Positions 63,747 through 64,000 of a stretch of DNA of 64,000 nt are shown one piece after another (positions within the stretch are counted from its first letter, which is position 1; the number at the start of each line of letters is the position of its first letter). Under the pieces are notes generated by a model. It ran no database searches and had not been told where the DNA came from. It was given only the letters and a program-made list of their open reading frames with translations. The position numbers and the translations under genes were made by a program. Location of the stretch: assembly GCF_003003255.1 (NCBI RefSeq), contig NZ_PVTD01000006.1, positions 124,001 to 188,000 of the forward strand. Reading direction: 5' to 3'. The stretch comes from Aliiruegeria haliotis (GTDB lineage Bacteria > Pseudomonadota > Alphaproteobacteria > Rhodobacterales > Rhodobacteraceae).

Positions 63747-64000
63747 TTGATCCGGGATCTGTCGGAGGCGATTGCAGCGGCCGGGGAGATCCGAGCCCAG
63801 ATGTTCCCATCCGCAAATGTCGTGCTGCTCGCCGGGTCCGTTGTCCGCGGCGAAGCGACTCCCACGTCGGATCTTGACCTCGTGGTCGTGTTCGACCGTG
63901 TCGCGCAGGCCCGGCGGCAATCCTTCACCTTTTCCGGCTGGCCGGTTGAGGCCTTCCTCCATGATCCCTGCACGCTGTCGTATTTCTTCCGGGAAGTGGA
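63747..64000 (+). CDS. Nucleotidyltransferase-domain protein (partial, runs off window)
   Basis: The 5' 84 codons are visible. The TTG start at 63747 is preceded by GGGAGG with 7-base spacing; an ATG at 63740 is in another frame without similarity. The motif LLAGSVVRGEATPTSDLDLVVVF (about 28-50) is the GS-x-x-x-GE...SDLDL signature of the minimal/kanamycin-type nucleotidyltransferase fold, with the two metal aspartates present. It follows the ycjF-like gene by 34 bases in the same direction. The substrate and C-terminal domain are unknown. Confidence 0.75.
   Translation, partial: MIRDLSEAIAAAGEIRAQMFPSANVVLLAGSVVRGEATPTSDLDLVVVFDRVAQARRQSFTFSGWPVEAFLHDPCTLSYFFREV

Overview
This is a high-GC (roughly 65%) chromosomal segment from an alphaproteobacterium, most likely a marine Rhodobacteraceae (Roseobacter group). 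The evidence is the uniformly GC-rich third codon positions, the family mix (HupE/PpiC pair, acs with a DUF4212/sodium-symporter pair, YcjX/YcjF, ArgP-LysE, PhnB-like VOC protein), many ATGA/GTGA-overlapping operons, and a single tRNA-Leu(UAA). I saw no rRNA, CRISPR array, phage or insertion sequence; apart from one small decayed gene, the segment looks like stable chromosome.

Layout. 0.1-4 kb: an exported four-EF-hand protein and a Ca2+-type P-ATPase. 4.2-6.1 kb (minus): HupE/UreJ-like membrane protein and a PpiC-type prolyl isomerase. 6.5-11.8 kb: a complete peptide/nickel-type ABC importer (binding protein, two permeases, fused double ATPase). 12-17.4 kb: YmdB-like phosphoesterase, SLC13/TrkA-C permease, Tat-type L,D-transpeptidase, YebC. 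17.6-20.3 kb: ArgP-like LysR regulator divergent from a LysE exporter, then an EamA transporter. 20.3-33.9 kb: a galactoside-utilisation regulon. The minus-strand operon carries lacEFG-like importer genes, an alpha-galactosidase, a decayed small gene, an SDR, dgoK, dgoA, an SMP-30 lactonase, a GH42 beta-galactosidase and galM; the divergent plus-strand arm carries an IclR regulator and the ATPase lacK. 34-41.2 kb: tRNA-Leu, waaA (kdtA), YihY, gpsA, ackA and a YcbB-type L,D-transpeptidase. 41.6-49.3 kb: sulfatase divergent from a Crp/Fnr regulator, ychF, VOC protein, small exported protein, trpA, sulfotransferase, lldD. 49.7-59.6 kb: an acetate-assimilation and signalling cluster (acs, adk, DUF4212, sodium symporter, cNMP/CBS/DUF294 protein, small membrane protein, single-domain response regulator, degenerate sensor kinase fused to a DnaQ exonuclease). 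59.8-64 kb: truA, then ycjX, GNAT, ycjF-like and the start of a nucleotidyltransferase gene.

How the genes work together. The galactoside locus imports oligosaccharides, cleaves alpha- and beta-galactosides and routes galactose down the oxidative De Ley-Doudoroff pathway to pyruvate and glyceraldehyde-3-phosphate; galactonate dehydratase is the one step not found here. In the acetate cluster, the symporter pair brings in acetate or a similar acid, Acs makes acetyl-CoA plus AMP, and the adjacent adenylate kinase recycles the AMP. The downstream signalling genes presumably control this uptake. The most unusual items are the pseudokinase-exonuclease fusion, an SDR whose catalytic lysine position is asparagine, the decayed small gene in the galactoside operon, and stem-loops placed directly after both ABC binding-protein genes.
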